Below, piece after piece: positions 17,353-27,463 of a stretch of 64,000 nt of DNA. Where the stretch lies: assembly GCA_965219925.1 (NCBI GenBank), contig OZ244795.1, forward strand, positions 2,356,001 through 2,420,000, written 5' to 3'. Made by a program: the position numbers and the translations under genes. Source of the DNA: Bin87 sp965219925. GTDB lineage: Bacteria; Chloroflexota; Dehalococcoidia; Lucifugimonadales; UBA3495. The notes below the pieces were generated by a model. The model was given only the letters and a program-made list of their open reading frames with translations, was not told where the DNA came from and did no database searches. Every line of letters starts with the position of its first letter. Within the stretch, counting starts at the first letter, position 1.

Positions 17353-18558
17353 TCAGATGAGCAGTTTGTAGTGCATTCCGCTAACCGATTGAACCAGCCC
17401 CTTCAATTCGAGCATGGCGAGCATACTACTTACCTCCGCGACGGGGCGATTACAGAGGCGGACCAAGTCGTCAATGTGGGTAGGTTCGTCGGTGATATGT
17501 TCCAACAAGATGGATTCTTCGGGATCGGCGGGTAGCGATTTCGTGGACTCTACCACATTAGATTGGGAAGTAAATTTCAGGTTGCCGCGTCCTTTATGGT
17601 TCAACGCGGCATCGGATTGATCCGGCTCCGCACTTTCGCTCAGGTCCATGGCCATCTGCTGCGTAACGGCGCTGACACCGATTTCAACTAATATATCACT
17701 AACTTCGGTGACCAGTTTGGCGCCTTCTCTTATCAGCCGGTTGGTGAGCTTGCTGTTCTCCGAGTAAATGCTACCGGGTACGCAAAAGATTTCCCGGTTC
17801 TGTTCCAGCGCGTGGTATACCGTCCATCTGGTGCCGCTGGTGTTGCTGGCTTCGGTAACTAGAGTACCCAGCGTCATGCCGCTGATGATCCTGTTGCGCC
17901 GGGGGAAATTGGAGGCTTCAGGACGTACTCCCAAACCAAATTCACTGACAAGGGCGCCGCCCTCAGCTACTATACGCTCCGCCAACCGCCGGTTTTCCCT
18001 GGGATAGACAGTGTCCAACCCGTTTCCCAACACTGCGATGGTTCTGCCCCCGGCATCAACCGTTGCCTGGTGGGCACGGGCATCCACGCCGAATGCCAGA
18101 CCACTGACGACAGTTACGCCGGCCGCGGCGAGGGCCGAGCACAATTCGGCGGTGACTCGGAGACCGTAATCGGTGGGCCGACGGGTACCGACCACCGCTA
18201 CCGCGCATTCATCACCTGGATGCAGGGTCCCTCGAACGTACAGTACCGCCGGAGCATCAAAGGTTTCCCGCAGTCTCGCCGGATATTCCTCATGGCGCCA
18301 GGTGATAGCGCCGACACCGGCCAATACCAGTTTTTCGAGTTCGCGCTCAGGTTCGATGGTTTCCCTGGCAGACACGATATTCTGGGCGACTTCAGTGCCA
18401 ACTCCGGCAGCCCGCAACTCGCGTGAGGAAGCCAGCCAGGCGTTCTTCATATCCCCATCGAAGTGGTCTTCCAATCGATGGAATCGGGCTGCGCCCAAGC
18501 GAGGCACCCGCGCCAAAGCTACCCAGTATTGCAAATCGTATGTGGCGGAACCAATCAC
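17353..18558 (-). CDS. dprA: DNA processing protein DprA/Smf
   Basis: DprA loads RecA onto incoming single-stranded DNA during transformation and is common in non-competent bacteria too. The Rossmann-like core shows VVGTRRPTDYGLR, VVSGLAFGVDARAHQATVDAGG, IAVLGNGLDTVYPREN, SNFPRRNRIISG and PGSIYSENSKLTNRLIREGA. A SAM-like N-terminal segment and a winged-helix C terminus flank it. It opens the dprA-topA-xer-aroQ-efp-xseAB run on the minus strand and is divergent from the GMC gene. Confidence 0.96.
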   Translation of the reverse strand: MIGSATYDLQYWVALARVPRLGAARFHRLEDHFDGDMKNAWLASSRELRAAGVGTEVAQNIVSARETIEPERELEKLVLAGVGAITWRHEEYPARLRETFDAPAVLYVRGTLHPGDECAVAVVGTRRPTDYGLRVTAELCSALAAAGVTVVSGLAFGVDARAHQATVDAGGRTIAVLGNGLDTVYPRENRRLAERIVAEGGALVSEFGLGVRPEASNFPRRNRIISGMTLGTLVTEASNTSGTRWTVYHALEQNREIFCVPGSIYSENSKLTNRLIREGAKLVTEVSDILVEIGVSAVTQQMAMDLSESAEPDQSDAALNHKGRGNLKFTSQSNVVESTKSLPADPEESILLEHITDEPTHIDDLVRLCNRPVAEVSSMLAMLELKGLVQSVSGMHYKLLI

Positions 18559-18718
18559 GGCGCCGATTCTATCATAGGCTCGAATTTATTAACAACGGGC
18601 ACGAGTCACCAAAAGGGGAAATCGAGAGCAACCACCAACGCTGCGATTTCTTGCTGGACATCCATCGGTAGGCTAGTATGGCGACAAACCGGACAGCACT
18701 AATGGTGAGGAGGTTCAA

Positions 18719-20263
18719 ATGCGATACGACTATGTCGTAGTGGGCGCCGGGTCCGCAGGGTCGACAATTGCTACGCGCCTTTCGGAGGATCCAGACAAAA
18801 GCGTTCTGCTTCTGGAAGCGGGACCGGACTATCCCGATTTTGATCACCTGCCCGACGATTTGAAGTTGGGCAACAATGTGTTTTTCTCGGCCTATGGTCC
18901 GCATAGCTGGGCGTACAGCGCCCGCGTTACTGCGCAACAAACCGACTTGGTGATCCCCCGCGGCAAGGCCACCGGCGGATCGTCGGCAATCAACGGGCAG
19001 GTGTTGTACCGCGGGATACCGGAGGACTACGACCGTTGGTCAGAATGGGGCAACGACGAATGGGGTTATACGAGCGTGTTGCCGTTTTTCCGGCGGATGG
19101 AGAATGATCACGACTTTCAGGATGACTGGCACGGCACCGAAGGACCGATTCCGGTGCGTCGATACCGTCCTGACGAATGGCTACCCCACTCCACCGCATT
19201 TAAATCGGCATGCCTGGCCCTGGGCTTCAGGGACGACCCGGACCAAAACCATCCCGAATCCACCGGGGTGTCTCCCCGGGCGCGCAACACGCTGGACGGC
19301 GTTCGCATCAGCACCGCCCTGGCGTACCTGAACCTTGCTCGCCACCGCCTGAACCTTACGCTGCGGGCAAACGTTCAGGCGTGCCGCGTGGTTTTCGATG
19401 GCAAACGTGCTGTAGGAGTAGAGGTGGAAAGCGATGGAGAACGCTTCGTCGTGGAAGGCAACGAGATTATCGTAAGCAGTGGCGCGATAGCCTCGCCGCA
19501 GCTGTTGCTGCTATCGGGAGTGGGGCCGGCAGACCATCTGCGAGAAGTAGGCATTCCGGTTACGCATGAGCTGGCGGGAGTGGGGCAGAATTTGAGAGAC
19601 CATCCATCTGCCTGCGTCCTGTTTCGGGCCGCCGGAGACCGTCCCGACGTGCAGGCGGCGGCCATCCAGGTGGGTTTGCGGTACACCGTTGAAGGATCTC
19701 ACTTGCGGAACGACATGCAGATATCTCCGTTGCTGATGACCTCGGAGCATCGACCGGCGCAGGTAGTAATTGACGATGACGAAAACTACATTGGCATCAG
19801 CGCCGGCTTGCAACTTGCGCTGGGACATGGCGAACTCAGATTGAAATCATCAGATCCTGCTGAATATCCATACCTGGACTACAACTACTATCAAGAACCC
19901 TTTGATCTGGAGAGAATGCGGAAAGCTATTCGTACCTGCGTGGAGATTGGAACACATGTTGCGTACCGCGATGTCCTGTTGGATCGGGTCAATCCGTTGG
20001 ATTCCGATCTGGTTGACGATGCCGCTTTGGATGACTGGCTGATGCGGAACTCGGGTACATCGCACCATGTTTCAGGCACGTGCAAGATGGGACCGGCCAG
20101 CGACGGCATGGCGGTGGTCGACCAGCACGGAAAGGTTCACGGTCTGGAGAACATCCGCGTCGCCGATGCGTCAATCATGCCCGATTGCATCCGAGCAAAC
20201 ACCAACGCCACTACGATTATGATCGGAGAGAAAATCGCGGACTACGTGCGCAACGGCCGATAA
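18719..20263 (+). CDS. GMC family FAD-dependent oxidoreductase
   Basis: Glucose-methanol-choline oxidoreductases oxidise alcohols with FAD. The dinucleotide site VVVGAGSAGSTIATRLSE is at the N terminus, the GMC signature appears as PRGKATGGSSAINGQVLYRG, and the C-terminal catalytic region has GTSHHVSGTCKMG and ANTNATTIMIGEKIAD, including the conserved His. At 514 residues it matches choline dehydrogenase-like members. GAGGAGG lies just upstream of the ATG. The substrate cannot be named. Confidence 0.93.
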   Translation: MRYDYVVVGAGSAGSTIATRLSEDPDKSVLLLEAGPDYPDFDHLPDDLKLGNNVFFSAYGPHSWAYSARVTAQQTDLVIPRGKATGGSSAINGQVLYRGIPEDYDRWSEWGNDEWGYTSVLPFFRRMENDHDFQDDWHGTEGPIPVRRYRPDEWLPHSTAFKSACLALGFRDDPDQNHPESTGVSPRARNTLDGVRISTALAYLNLARHRLNLTLRANVQACRVVFDGKRAVGVEVESDGERFVVEGNEIIVSSGAIASPQLLLLSGVGPADHLREVGIPVTHELAGVGQNLRDHPSACVLFRAAGDRPDVQAAAIQVGLRYTVEGSHLRNDMQISPLLMTSEHRPAQVVIDDDENYIGISAGLQLALGHGELRLKSSDPAEYPYLDYNYYQEPFDLERMRKAIRTCVEIGTHVAYRDVLLDRVNPLDSDLVDDAALDDWLMRNSGTSHHVSGTCKMGPASDGMAVVDQHGKVHGLENIRVADASIMPDCIRANTNATTIMIGEKIADYVRNGR

Positions 20264-20347
20264 ACCACGCTGGCCTGGCGCCACCGTTGCCAGCCGGTCA
20301 TGGATCAAAACGGTCGGGCGTGTTACAGCCGGGCGAATCCTCGGAAA

Positions 20348-21265
20348 TCAAATGGTTCGCGGTACGGGGACGCCCGGAATATTAACGCTTACCCGACACA
20401 ACTCCTCGAAGGTGGTTATGTAAAGAGTGCGCCAATCGCCACCGCCGAAACCAACGTTGGTGGCGCGTTTCCCTCCACCCAGGGCGATGGTGCCGAGATG
20501 GCGGCCGTCAGGCCCCATGATCCAGACTCCGCCCGGCCCTGTCGAATACAGGTTGCCTTCCAAATCGCATTTCATCCCGTCGGGGACGCCGGGTCTTTCG
20601 TCGGCCAGGGCACAGAACAGTCGGCCGTTTTCGATTCCCCCATCGGTTTTGACGTCCCACGCCTTGATCAACCCGATTCTTGAATCGTTGATATAGAGGA
20701 TGGATTCGCCGGGTGAGAAGCAAAGGCCATTTGGACCAACGTAATCGTCTATCAGCAACGTGACCTCGCTGAGATCAGGGGAGACGCGATATACGCCAGC
20801 GAAACCCAGCTGCATATCAGGGTAGGTGTCCCGATAAGGGTCGGTGAAGTAGATGGCGCCGTCGGATTTGACCACCACATCATTCGGGCGGTTAAGTCGT
20901 TTACCCTGATAGGAGTCGGCGACCACGGTGACGCTGCCGTCAGCTTCCTGCCTGGTTACGCGCCGCGCCGCGTGTTCGCAAGCCAGCAATCGGCCCTGGG
21001 GATCGCGGGTCAACCCGTTGGCCTCGTTGGTATCGGACTGGAATACGGACAGTCCATCCGCATCGTTGAATCGCATCCGCCGATTGCCACCAATGTCGCT
21101 AAACAGAAGGTAGCCGGATTCTTGCCACCACACTGGACCCTCGGCAGGCCACCAGGGCACGCCCAGGGCCGAACCGTCGCCTCCGAATCCACTGGCCAAC
21201 CATTCGACTTCCTGGTTCAAATCCAGAATGCGCTCAAGTCCGGGGGCCACTTGTTCAATTGGCAT
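20348..21265 (-). CDS. SMP-30/gluconolactonase family protein
   Basis: This is a six-bladed beta-propeller lactonase-type enzyme of the SMP-30/LRE family. Visible family motifs include the metal-site Glu in PAEGPVWW, the segment LNRPNDVVVKSDGAIYFTDP with its Asn and Asp ligands, GPNGLCFSPGESILYINDS with another Asn/Asp pair, and GVPDGMKCDLEGNLYSTGPGG. The length, 305 residues, is typical. The probable activity is hydrolysis of a sugar lactone or related ester. The gene is convergent with the GMC oxidoreductase, with 84 bp between them. Confidence 0.9.
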   Translation of the reverse strand: MPIEQVAPGLERILDLNQEVEWLASGFGGDGSALGVPWWPAEGPVWWQESGYLLFSDIGGNRRMRFNDADGLSVFQSDTNEANGLTRDPQGRLLACEHAARRVTRQEADGSVTVVADSYQGKRLNRPNDVVVKSDGAIYFTDPYRDTYPDMQLGFAGVYRVSPDLSEVTLLIDDYVGPNGLCFSPGESILYINDSRIGLIKAWDVKTDGGIENGRLFCALADERPGVPDGMKCDLEGNLYSTGPGGVWIMGPDGRHLGTIALGGGKRATNVGFGGGDWRTLYITTFEELCRVSVNIPGVPVPRTI

Positions 21266-21385
21266 GGGTATTGCCTCCTGCGTGGGCTGGAAGGTCCAGC
21301 CGCCAATGTCGCAAGCATAATAACACTCACTCTATGCGGCCGGATGGGGAATTCCTGGATGGTATGTAAGTTGTCCGAATTATGG

Positions 21386-22000
21386 TCAGGAGGGCGATTC
21401 CAGGGTGGCAACGCTGAATACCACCCGGAAGGGATTGCAATAAATGACCACACTTTGGGCATTGGAAAGATCGAAATCGCTCGGTATTACGTAGTTTTGA
21501 GGTCCAACATTACCTTTCAATTTGGACAATTCCACGTACCCGGATTCGTCCAGGTCGGAGTGACTTTCTGGATCGGCAGCGTTCACCAGAAGAACACGGA
21601 GATCGGGGCCGTTGGTAACTCTGAAGTCTTCGAAGCGGAGCACTCGTTCCCCGGTGGCAACGATCTCGAAAATGGTGGCCGTTCCCGACCCCTTGTGAAA
21701 AGAGTCTGCGTCGCGGAACTCGCCGGTGAACTTGGCTTGCACCGCGTTTTGATCAGCCGACCCTCCGGTCATTTGGGCCATGGGTTCGTTCATTTCGGAA
21801 TCGGCGCTGCTGGCTGCCTCGGTCATACGAGCTTCGACTTCAGCCATGTTCATATTGGCGGGAACCACTGCCCGAGTTGCGAAGGGGAATTCCTCGTTAA
21901 CCTCGGTGGAGGAGAAGAGCGGACTACCAAGCCACCAGGCGAACCAGATTATTGGGATGAGGGCAAAGAGTCCGATTCCAATCAGAATATAGCGAATCAT
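21386..22000 (-). CDS. DM13 domain membrane-anchored protein
   Basis: A single N-terminal membrane helix (MIRYILIGIGLFALIPIIWFA without a cleavage motif) anchors an exported domain. The C-terminal ~110 residues match the DM13 domain: GTATIFEIVATGERVLRFEDFRVTNGPDLRVLL, then GYVELSKLKGNVGPQNYVIP and VVIYCNPFRVVFSVATL, with the single Cys typical of the family. DM13 has been proposed to act in redox or adhesion, and its function is not settled. I chose the Met at 22000. The open frame extends to 22057. A Met-rich linker separates helix and domain. Confidence 0.85.
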   Translation of the reverse strand: MIRYILIGIGLFALIPIIWFAWWLGSPLFSSTEVNEEFPFATRAVVPANMNMAEVEARMTEAASSADSEMNEPMAQMTGGSADQNAVQAKFTGEFRDADSFHKGSGTATIFEIVATGERVLRFEDFRVTNGPDLRVLLVNAADPESHSDLDESGYVELSKLKGNVGPQNYVIPSDFDLSNAQSVVIYCNPFRVVFSVATLESPS

Positions 22001-22171
22001 GGTTGCACCCAGTGAAGGCGTGGTACGGAACGGTAGGTTGGCAGGGACCAATGACAATGACGGTTGGACCGGCGGGCAATGTCACGGAATGTATTTTGCA
22101 ACGGAGGTGTCCGATGGGTGGGGCAAGATCGGCGCCCGGTTCAGGTTTGATGCCCGTGGACTTACTTCGGG

Positions 22172-23014
22172 TCAGTTACTGCTGCGAAGTCTCTGGAGCG
22201 CGTTGCGCACCGTTTCGGCATCCTCGGCGTCGGGCATCGCCAACAGATAAGCGTTGAAATCGGCTTCTGAGGCTTGATTATTGCCGGCCTTGAGGTGTAC
22301 CACGGCCCGGTCGCGTTGTTCCTGCGGTCGATCCGGAGTAACCGCCATCAACGCCCCAATAGCGGTAATGCAGCGATCGAAATCGTCGCTGTCCCAATAA
22401 ATCGCTTTGAGGTTTCTCAGTATGCGGGCGAGTATGTCCCTGGGTGTAACCGGGTCCAGGTGGTGAGGTTCCAGGCGCATTTCTTCGCCGGCAGATTCCC
22501 GCAACAACGCTCCACATTCATCCTGATTGAGCAACAAGCCACCGTTGAATGTGTCGACGAAATAATTTGGTTCGTCCCGATGGCGGATCAGGAAGTGGCC
22601 CGGCATACCAACGCCCAGGATTGGGACTCCGGCGCGTCGCCCGATTTCCATGCAGATTAGCGACAACGTTACCGGGATACCCAATCGACGAACGAGGACC
22701 TGGTGCAGGTACGAGTTGAGGGGATCGTGGTAATTATCCCGGTTGCCGGCCAAACCGATGACTCCAAAAAGCAGGTCGGTTACCACGTTTAGTTGTTGAA
22801 GAGATGAGGAGTCCGGGGTGATGCGAGATTGAACGGCTTCAGCCATACGATCGAGATTAGACAGGATGGCCTCGATGTCGACGTCAGGATATTCGGTGGC
22901 GGCGATTAGCATGGCACCGTATCCCAGGTCGAAATCGCTGCCAACTACGTCAGATTCCGGGGATTGAGTAATTCGTTGCAGTTCTAGCGTCGCGTCGGTA
23001 GCGAACATGTACAC
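22172..23014 (-). CDS. SirB1-like transglutaminase-fold protein with TPR tail
   Basis: This protein has the SirB1 N-terminal domain, a transglutaminase-like fold: DVDIEAILSNLDRMAEAVQSR, LNVVTDLLFGVIGLAGNRDNYHDPLNSYLHQVLVRRLGIPVTLSLICMEIGRRAG in broad outline, then GVGMPGHFLIRH with the conserved His. The last ~80 residues look like TPR helices. Members occur widely and their enzymatic role is unproven. The gene sits 11 bp after a zinc-ribbon gene on the same strand. Confidence 0.85.
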   Translation of the reverse strand: MYMFATDATLELQRITQSPESDVVGSDFDLGYGAMLIAATEYPDVDIEAILSNLDRMAEAVQSRITPDSSSLQQLNVVTDLLFGVIGLAGNRDNYHDPLNSYLHQVLVRRLGIPVTLSLICMEIGRRAGVPILGVGMPGHFLIRHRDEPNYFVDTFNGGLLLNQDECGALLRESAGEEMRLEPHHLDPVTPRDILARILRNLKAIYWDSDDFDRCITAIGALMAVTPDRPQEQRDRAVVHLKAGNNQASEADFNAYLLAMPDAEDAETVRNALQRLRSSN

Positions 23015-23025
23015 CGTCCTCGGGT

Positions 23026-23298
23026 TCAGGAGTTGGGGTTGGCGCTGCGGCCACGGCGGAATTCAGCGGCGCTGACATTTTCAACCGCCGGGTTGCCCGG
23101 GTAGCTGGACTGCTCACCGGATACCGTGGATTCGCGGTCTAAGATGTCTCGTACCTGGGGACAATCGGCCTGGCATTTTTCGCACCAGACCAGGTCGCTA
23201 GACATCAGCCGCATATTGTCTTTTTTTACGGTTGTTGTGGCCAGCGCGTACGAACAACGGGCGCACCGACTGACAATGGTTACTTCGTTGATGGGCAT
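23026..23298 (-). CDS. Small zinc-ribbon protein
   Basis: A 90-residue protein with two CxxC pairs (CARC near residue 12 and CEKC near 36), plus another Cys just after the second pair, which suggests a zinc ribbon. The remainder is polar and low in complexity. I do not recognise a named family. It precedes the SirB1-like gene by 11 bp and is probably co-transcribed with it. Confidence 0.65.
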   Translation of the reverse strand: MPINEVTIVSRCARCSYALATTTVKKDNMRLMSSDLVWCEKCQADCPQVRDILDRESTVSGEQSSYPGNPAVENVSAAEFRRGRSANPNS

Positions 23299-23342
23299 GA
23301 TATATTCCTGCGATCCAGTTGGAGGAAACGGTTTGCAGTTCG

Positions 23343-24101
23343 CTAACGGGCCGTGAACCCGCCATCCACGACCAGCTCGGCCCCGGTGATGTATGAGGCG
23401 TCGTCGCTGGCCAAAAACAACACGGCGTTGGCCACCTCTTCCTGACGCCCCTCGCGACCCATTGGAACCTGATCTTCCACCATTGCGCTGCGGCCGGTAC
23501 GTACTTCTTCCGTAGAGACGTTGCCCATCATGGGAGGCATGTACCCCGGATGCACTGAATTGACCCGAATGTTTTCACGGCCGTAACGCACCGCCATTGC
23601 CTTGGTAAAAAGACGTACTGATCCTTTGGAAGCGTTATAAGCCGGGTGCCCGCTCAACATGCCGACCAAACCGGCGATAGACGATATGTTGACTATGGAA
23701 CCGCCGCCGTTTTTCTGCATTTGCTGTATGGCATGTTTGGCGCCAAGGAACACGCCGGTGGAGTTTATGTCCATGATGCGGGTCCAGGCATCCAGGCTGT
23801 CGTCATCCGGCACTGCCCGGCTGCTGATTCCGGCGTTGTTCACCAGCACATCCAGACGACCAAACCTCTGCACCGCCTGGTTAACCACGTTCGCCCAGGC
23901 CGATTCGTCGGTAACGTCGGTGTGGACGTAGAGCGCTTGCCCGCCGGCCTCGTTGATTTCGGCTTCGACCCTTTGACCGTCCTGGTCCTGGATGTCCGCG
24001 ATTACAACCCTGGCCCCTTCTCGCCCGAAAAGTTTCGCCTCAACCGCACCCATACCGTGGGCGCCACCGCTGACGATGGCAACTTTTCCTTCCAAACGCA
24101 T
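23343..24101 (-). CDS. SDR family oxidoreductase
   Basis: A classical short-chain dehydrogenase/reductase of 252 residues. The NAD(P) site is GGAHGMGAVEAKLF with Asp in VIADIQD (favouring NAD), NNAG is at about residue 88, and the catalytic residues are Ser (NISSIAG) and YxxxK (YNASK). The C terminus ends SYITGAELVVDGGFT. It resembles 3-oxoacyl-ACP reductase-like and 3-alpha/20-beta-hydroxysteroid dehydrogenase-like members. The substrate is unknown. Confidence 0.93.
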   Translation of the reverse strand: MRLEGKVAIVSGGAHGMGAVEAKLFGREGARVVIADIQDQDGQRVEAEINEAGGQALYVHTDVTDESAWANVVNQAVQRFGRLDVLVNNAGISSRAVPDDDSLDAWTRIMDINSTGVFLGAKHAIQQMQKNGGGSIVNISSIAGLVGMLSGHPAYNASKGSVRLFTKAMAVRYGRENIRVNSVHPGYMPPMMGNVSTEEVRTGRSAMVEDQVPMGREGRQEEVANAVLFLASDDASYITGAELVVDGGFTAR

Positions 24102-24286
24102 TCAAGCACCTCTACCGGTCGATACATGACACAGGGCCGAACATGGCATTGATTGATAACACGCTGCAAATGCCTTTGCAGTCAAAGGGAATTTTACCAT
24201 TATGCCGTGCCTTTGCCACGGAAAAACGCCAATCCGAAAAACAAGCCTGAACTGCATGACGCGGGCTGCACAAGCCGGTTGAAATC

Positions 24287-24488
24287 CTCACTCGTACCGA
24301 CTTAATCTGTCATTGCGACCCCGTACTTGATACGGGGGCGGCAATCCCGTCGCCGTATCAATGTGGTTTGCCGACGTGTGTGCAACCTCAGCGAGATTGC
24401 CACGTGGTTCGACAGGCTCACCATGAGCGGCTGCGCTCCTCGCAATGACAGTAGGCCGGTTTAGTTTGATAAAGTGGGTACGCGTGAG
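24287..24488. repeat. CTCACGCGTACCC-ended element with perfect 10-bp target duplication
   Basis: The 202-bp element ends in CTCACTCGTACCGACTT and GTGGGTACGCGTGAG and encloses the TGTCATTGCGA core hairpin. It is flanked on both sides by GGTTGAAATC (24277-24286 and 24489-24498), a perfect 10-bp duplication. It encodes no protein, so it behaves like a MITE moved by a transposase elsewhere. Confidence 0.85.
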
Positions 24489-24595
24489 GGTTGAAATCGG
24501 ATATTCGAAGCGGCCTAGTGTCCTGTATCTGAAGTTAGATGAGTAATGTGCGATCATGGGATAAGCTCGTGGCAACCGGCATCAGGAGTAGGGAT

Positions 24596-25484
24596 ATGGC
24601 CATGGGACGACCACTTCCACCGTTGACGTTGGACGACGAGGAACGGGAGGCCCTGGCCCGATGGGCCCGCCGGCCGAAAACGGCGCCAGCTTTGGCCCTG
24701 CGGGCCAGGATCATCCTGAGTGGCGCCGATGGCCTGAACAATACTGCGGTGTCCGTCCAATTGGGAGTGTCAAAACAGACGGTGGGGAAGTGGCGTTCCC
24801 GGTTCTTGAAACGGAGACTGGACGGCCTGCTGGACGAACCGCGCAGCGGCCGACCCCGAGCGGTTGCCGATGACGACGTGGAACGGGTGATTACGCTGAC
24901 GCTGGAGACCACGCCCCGGGACGCGACCCATTGGAGCACCCGGTCCATGGCCCAGCGCAGCGGCCTGAGTCATAACACCGTGAGCCGTATCTGGCGAGCC
25001 TTCGGATTGCAGCCTCACCGCACGGAGACCTTCAAGTTGTCGGCGGACCCCTTCTGCATCGAGAAGGTCAGGGACCTTGTGGGGCTGTACCTGAATCCAC
25101 CGGATCGGGCGTTGGTCCTGTGCGTGGACGAGAAGTCCCAGATCCAGGCGTTGGATCGCACCCGTCCGCTGTTCCCATGCGCCTGGGACAGGTGGAACGG
25201 CGCACCCATGATTACCTGCGCCACGGCACCACGTCGCTGTTCGCCGCCCTGGACACCAGAACCGGCCGGGTAATTGGTCGCTGCCACCAACGGCACCGGG
25301 CCGTGGAGTTCCGCAAGTTCCTCGATACCATCGAGGCCGAGGTGCCCGACGACCGGGACGTCCACCTGATCGCGGACAACTACGCCACCCACCAGACGGC
25401 GCTGATCCGGAACTGGTTTGCCAAGCGGCCCCGCTTCCATCTGCACTTCACACCCACCAGCGCCTCTTGGCTGAACCTGGTGGA
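24596..25484 (+). pseudogene. IS630-family transposase, frameshifted and 3'-truncated
   Basis: The N-terminal helix-turn-helix half reads MAMGRPLPPLTLDDEER ... SVQLGVSKQTVGKWRSRF. The DDE catalytic domain follows, with the first Asp in LCVDEKSQIQALDR, the second in LIADNYATH and the Glu in SWLNLVER. The frame shifts by one missing base near 25170 (LFP in one frame, MRLGQVERR in the next). Right after LVER the sequence switches to an excisionase-like coding region, so the last ~60 residues and the right end are lost. The frame is open upstream to 24539. Confidence 0.85.
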
Positions 25485-25688
25485 GCGAAGGAAGCAGCCG
25501 CGGCCCTGGGAGTCAGTGAATGGATGGTGCGGGAGGAAATCCGTGTTGGACGCATTGATTCCGTCAGGTTCGGCGCTCGTATATTAATCCCCCGCCAAGC
25601 TCTGGAACGACTCGTCGGCAACTCGGAACAGACCGACGACAAATCCAGCGCTGCGCCTGAGGAAGCTCACCAACCGAGGGCCGACTGA
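25467..25688 (+). pseudogene. Excisionase-like HTH fragment, N-terminally truncated
   Basis: The stretch KEAAAALGVSEWMVREEIRVG, then RIDSVRFGARILIPRQALERLVG, matches the MerR-like winged HTH of phage excisionases. It begins inside the broken IS630 remnant, so its own start is missing; the TTG at 25467 lies in transposase sequence. It lies upstream of an integrase gene, the usual partner of such a protein. Confidence 0.6.
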
Positions 25689-26093
25689 GTTGAGACCAAA
25701 CGTCGTGCGTTCGGTCTTGCCGACCGGTTCATCGACGGGATTCGCGTTCTCACCGCGGGCAAAGAGCCAAACCAGTTGGTAGACCGCCGGATCCGACGGT
25801 TCTTCCAGGCGTCGTCCTGCCCGAACTATGCGCAGCTAGAGGCGCCGGCGGCCGCATTTGGGGCAAGCCTACATTGCCTGGCCAACTTTCACGTTGGAAA
25901 ACCGCCGACCATACAACGTCAGACTCAACAAGGAGGTGAGATGTCATGCAGGGAGTTTCCGGCGGAGCGGTTCAACGTTTTGGCAAATCCATGAGGACGC
26001 TGCCGGTTGGTCCCGTCGGAAATCATCAGTCGAGCTGACCCGTTCACGGCAAGCTCGTTGACAATTGGAAACCGATTGGAGAGGTATCACACC
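25689..26093. other. Gap between excisionase and integrase remnants
   Basis: The reading frame stays open after the excisionase stop for about 100 codons (RRAFGLADRFIDGIRVLTAGKEPNQ is its start in two parts), with a mixed amino acid composition but no good start codon. It may be the rest of a decayed element gene. Nothing else is seen. The end holds the integrase ribosome site GGAGAGG. Confidence 0.35.
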
Positions 26094-27220
26094 ATGAAAG
26101 GCACTATCAGGCAACGCAATCCGGGCTCCTGGGAAATCCAGGTGTTCCTGGGCCGTGACGCCAATGGCAAACGTATTCGCAACACGGAAACGGTCCGGGG
26201 AAAGAAATCCGACGCCCAACGTCGGCTGCGCGAAATCCTGGCAGAATTGGATCGCGGCATCGCCCCTACAAAAGTCCAGTACAAGGTCGGTGAGTGGCTG
26301 GACAAATGGCTACAGGAGAAAATCATTCCTAATCGCCGGCAGAAGACGATCGACCGTTACGAGGGCATCATACGGCTTCACATCAAACCTTCCTTGGAGC
26401 ACGTGGGGCTGGTGCAACTCTCCCCAATGCATATACAGGGTCTGGAGTCCAAACTCTTGGACGAAGGGATGGCGCCGAAGGGTGTGCAGGCGGTACACCA
26501 CGTGCTCAGCGGTGCCGTGAAACACGCGCTGAGAATGGAAATGATATTCAGGGATCCCGTGGCGCTGGTTCGCCACCCACCGTCGCCAAGTCGGAAGCGT
26601 ACAGTCCCGAAATGGACGAGGTGCTGGCGCTATTGTCGTTGGCGAAAAAGGCGGAGGACCCTCTTTGGCCGTTCATCCACCTCATCGCTTTCACTGGGAT
26701 GCGCCGAGGCGAAGCCCTGGCTTTGACGTGGGAGCATATCGATCTGGACGAGGGAACTCTGCAAATATGCCAGTCCCTGGTCGTGACAGCTGATGGTGTG
26801 TCGTTGGAGCCGCCTAAGACGGCACGCGGGGAGCGGACCGTGGCCTTGGATGCACTGACCGTGGGAGTCCTGCGTAAGCACCGGGCACAACAAGAGGAAC
26901 TAGCAGGCCAACTGGGTGTAGAGCCACCTGCGATCGTCTTCCCCCGGCGCGAATGGACCGGGTGGTCGCACCCCAACACGGTGATGCACGCCGTGCAAAG
27001 ATTGGCAAAACGCGCGGGATGCCCAAGTGTTACGTGGAGAAGCCTGCGGCATTTCCACGCCTCGGTGTTGCTGGATGTGCGGCCAAACTATGCCGTGGCG
27101 GCCGAACGTCTTGGCCATTCAAGTCCCAAAATCACCATGGATATCTACGCCCACGCCCTCGAGGGATGGCAACAGGAAGCGGCGGATGCCTTTGCGAATG
27201 TCATGCAGCCAGCAGCCTGA
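26094..27220 (+). pseudogene. Tyrosine-type phage integrase, frameshifted
   Basis: The N-terminal half is an AP2-like arm-binding domain (GSWEIQVFLGRDANGKRIR) plus a core-binding domain (EWLDKWLQEKI ... HIKPSLEHVGLVQL). Near 26575-26590 the frame shifts by one missing base. The catalytic half continues as SPEMDEVLALL, with Arg in GMRRGEALAL, His-x-x-Arg-like SLRHFHAS, GHSSPKIT and Tyr in DIYAHAL. GGAGAGG sits ten bases before the ATG at 26094. All catalytic residues survive, so this is a recent loss or an assembly error. No attachment-site duplication was found. Confidence 0.85.
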
Positions 27221-27463
27221 AAAATGCTGGACAAATTCACAACAACGGACGTAGCTTCACCGTATGAGGCCCGTAGATTTGAGTAGAAAACCTCAATTCA
27301 CAGCACTGTATAATATTGACGCCTTCGAATCTGACCTTCGGCACCATCCCATCCATTGCTCCGGCGGCCCAACGTCGGAGCGCTGCCACAGGCCACTCGC
27401 GCTCCCCGGTTGGGGAGCGGTGTACCCGAGGTTGGACGCCAATGCACTCTGCGCTGTTGGGGC

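Noticed and set aside
20972..22015. 347-residue plus-strand ORF
   Set aside because: It is antisense to both the SMP-30 and DM13 genes and has no protein-like motifs.
24900..25300. IS630 frame change as programmed frameshifting
   Set aside because: No typical slippery heptamer (A-rich or similar) is present; one missing C in a CCC run explains it more simply. The gene is also truncated at its 3' end.
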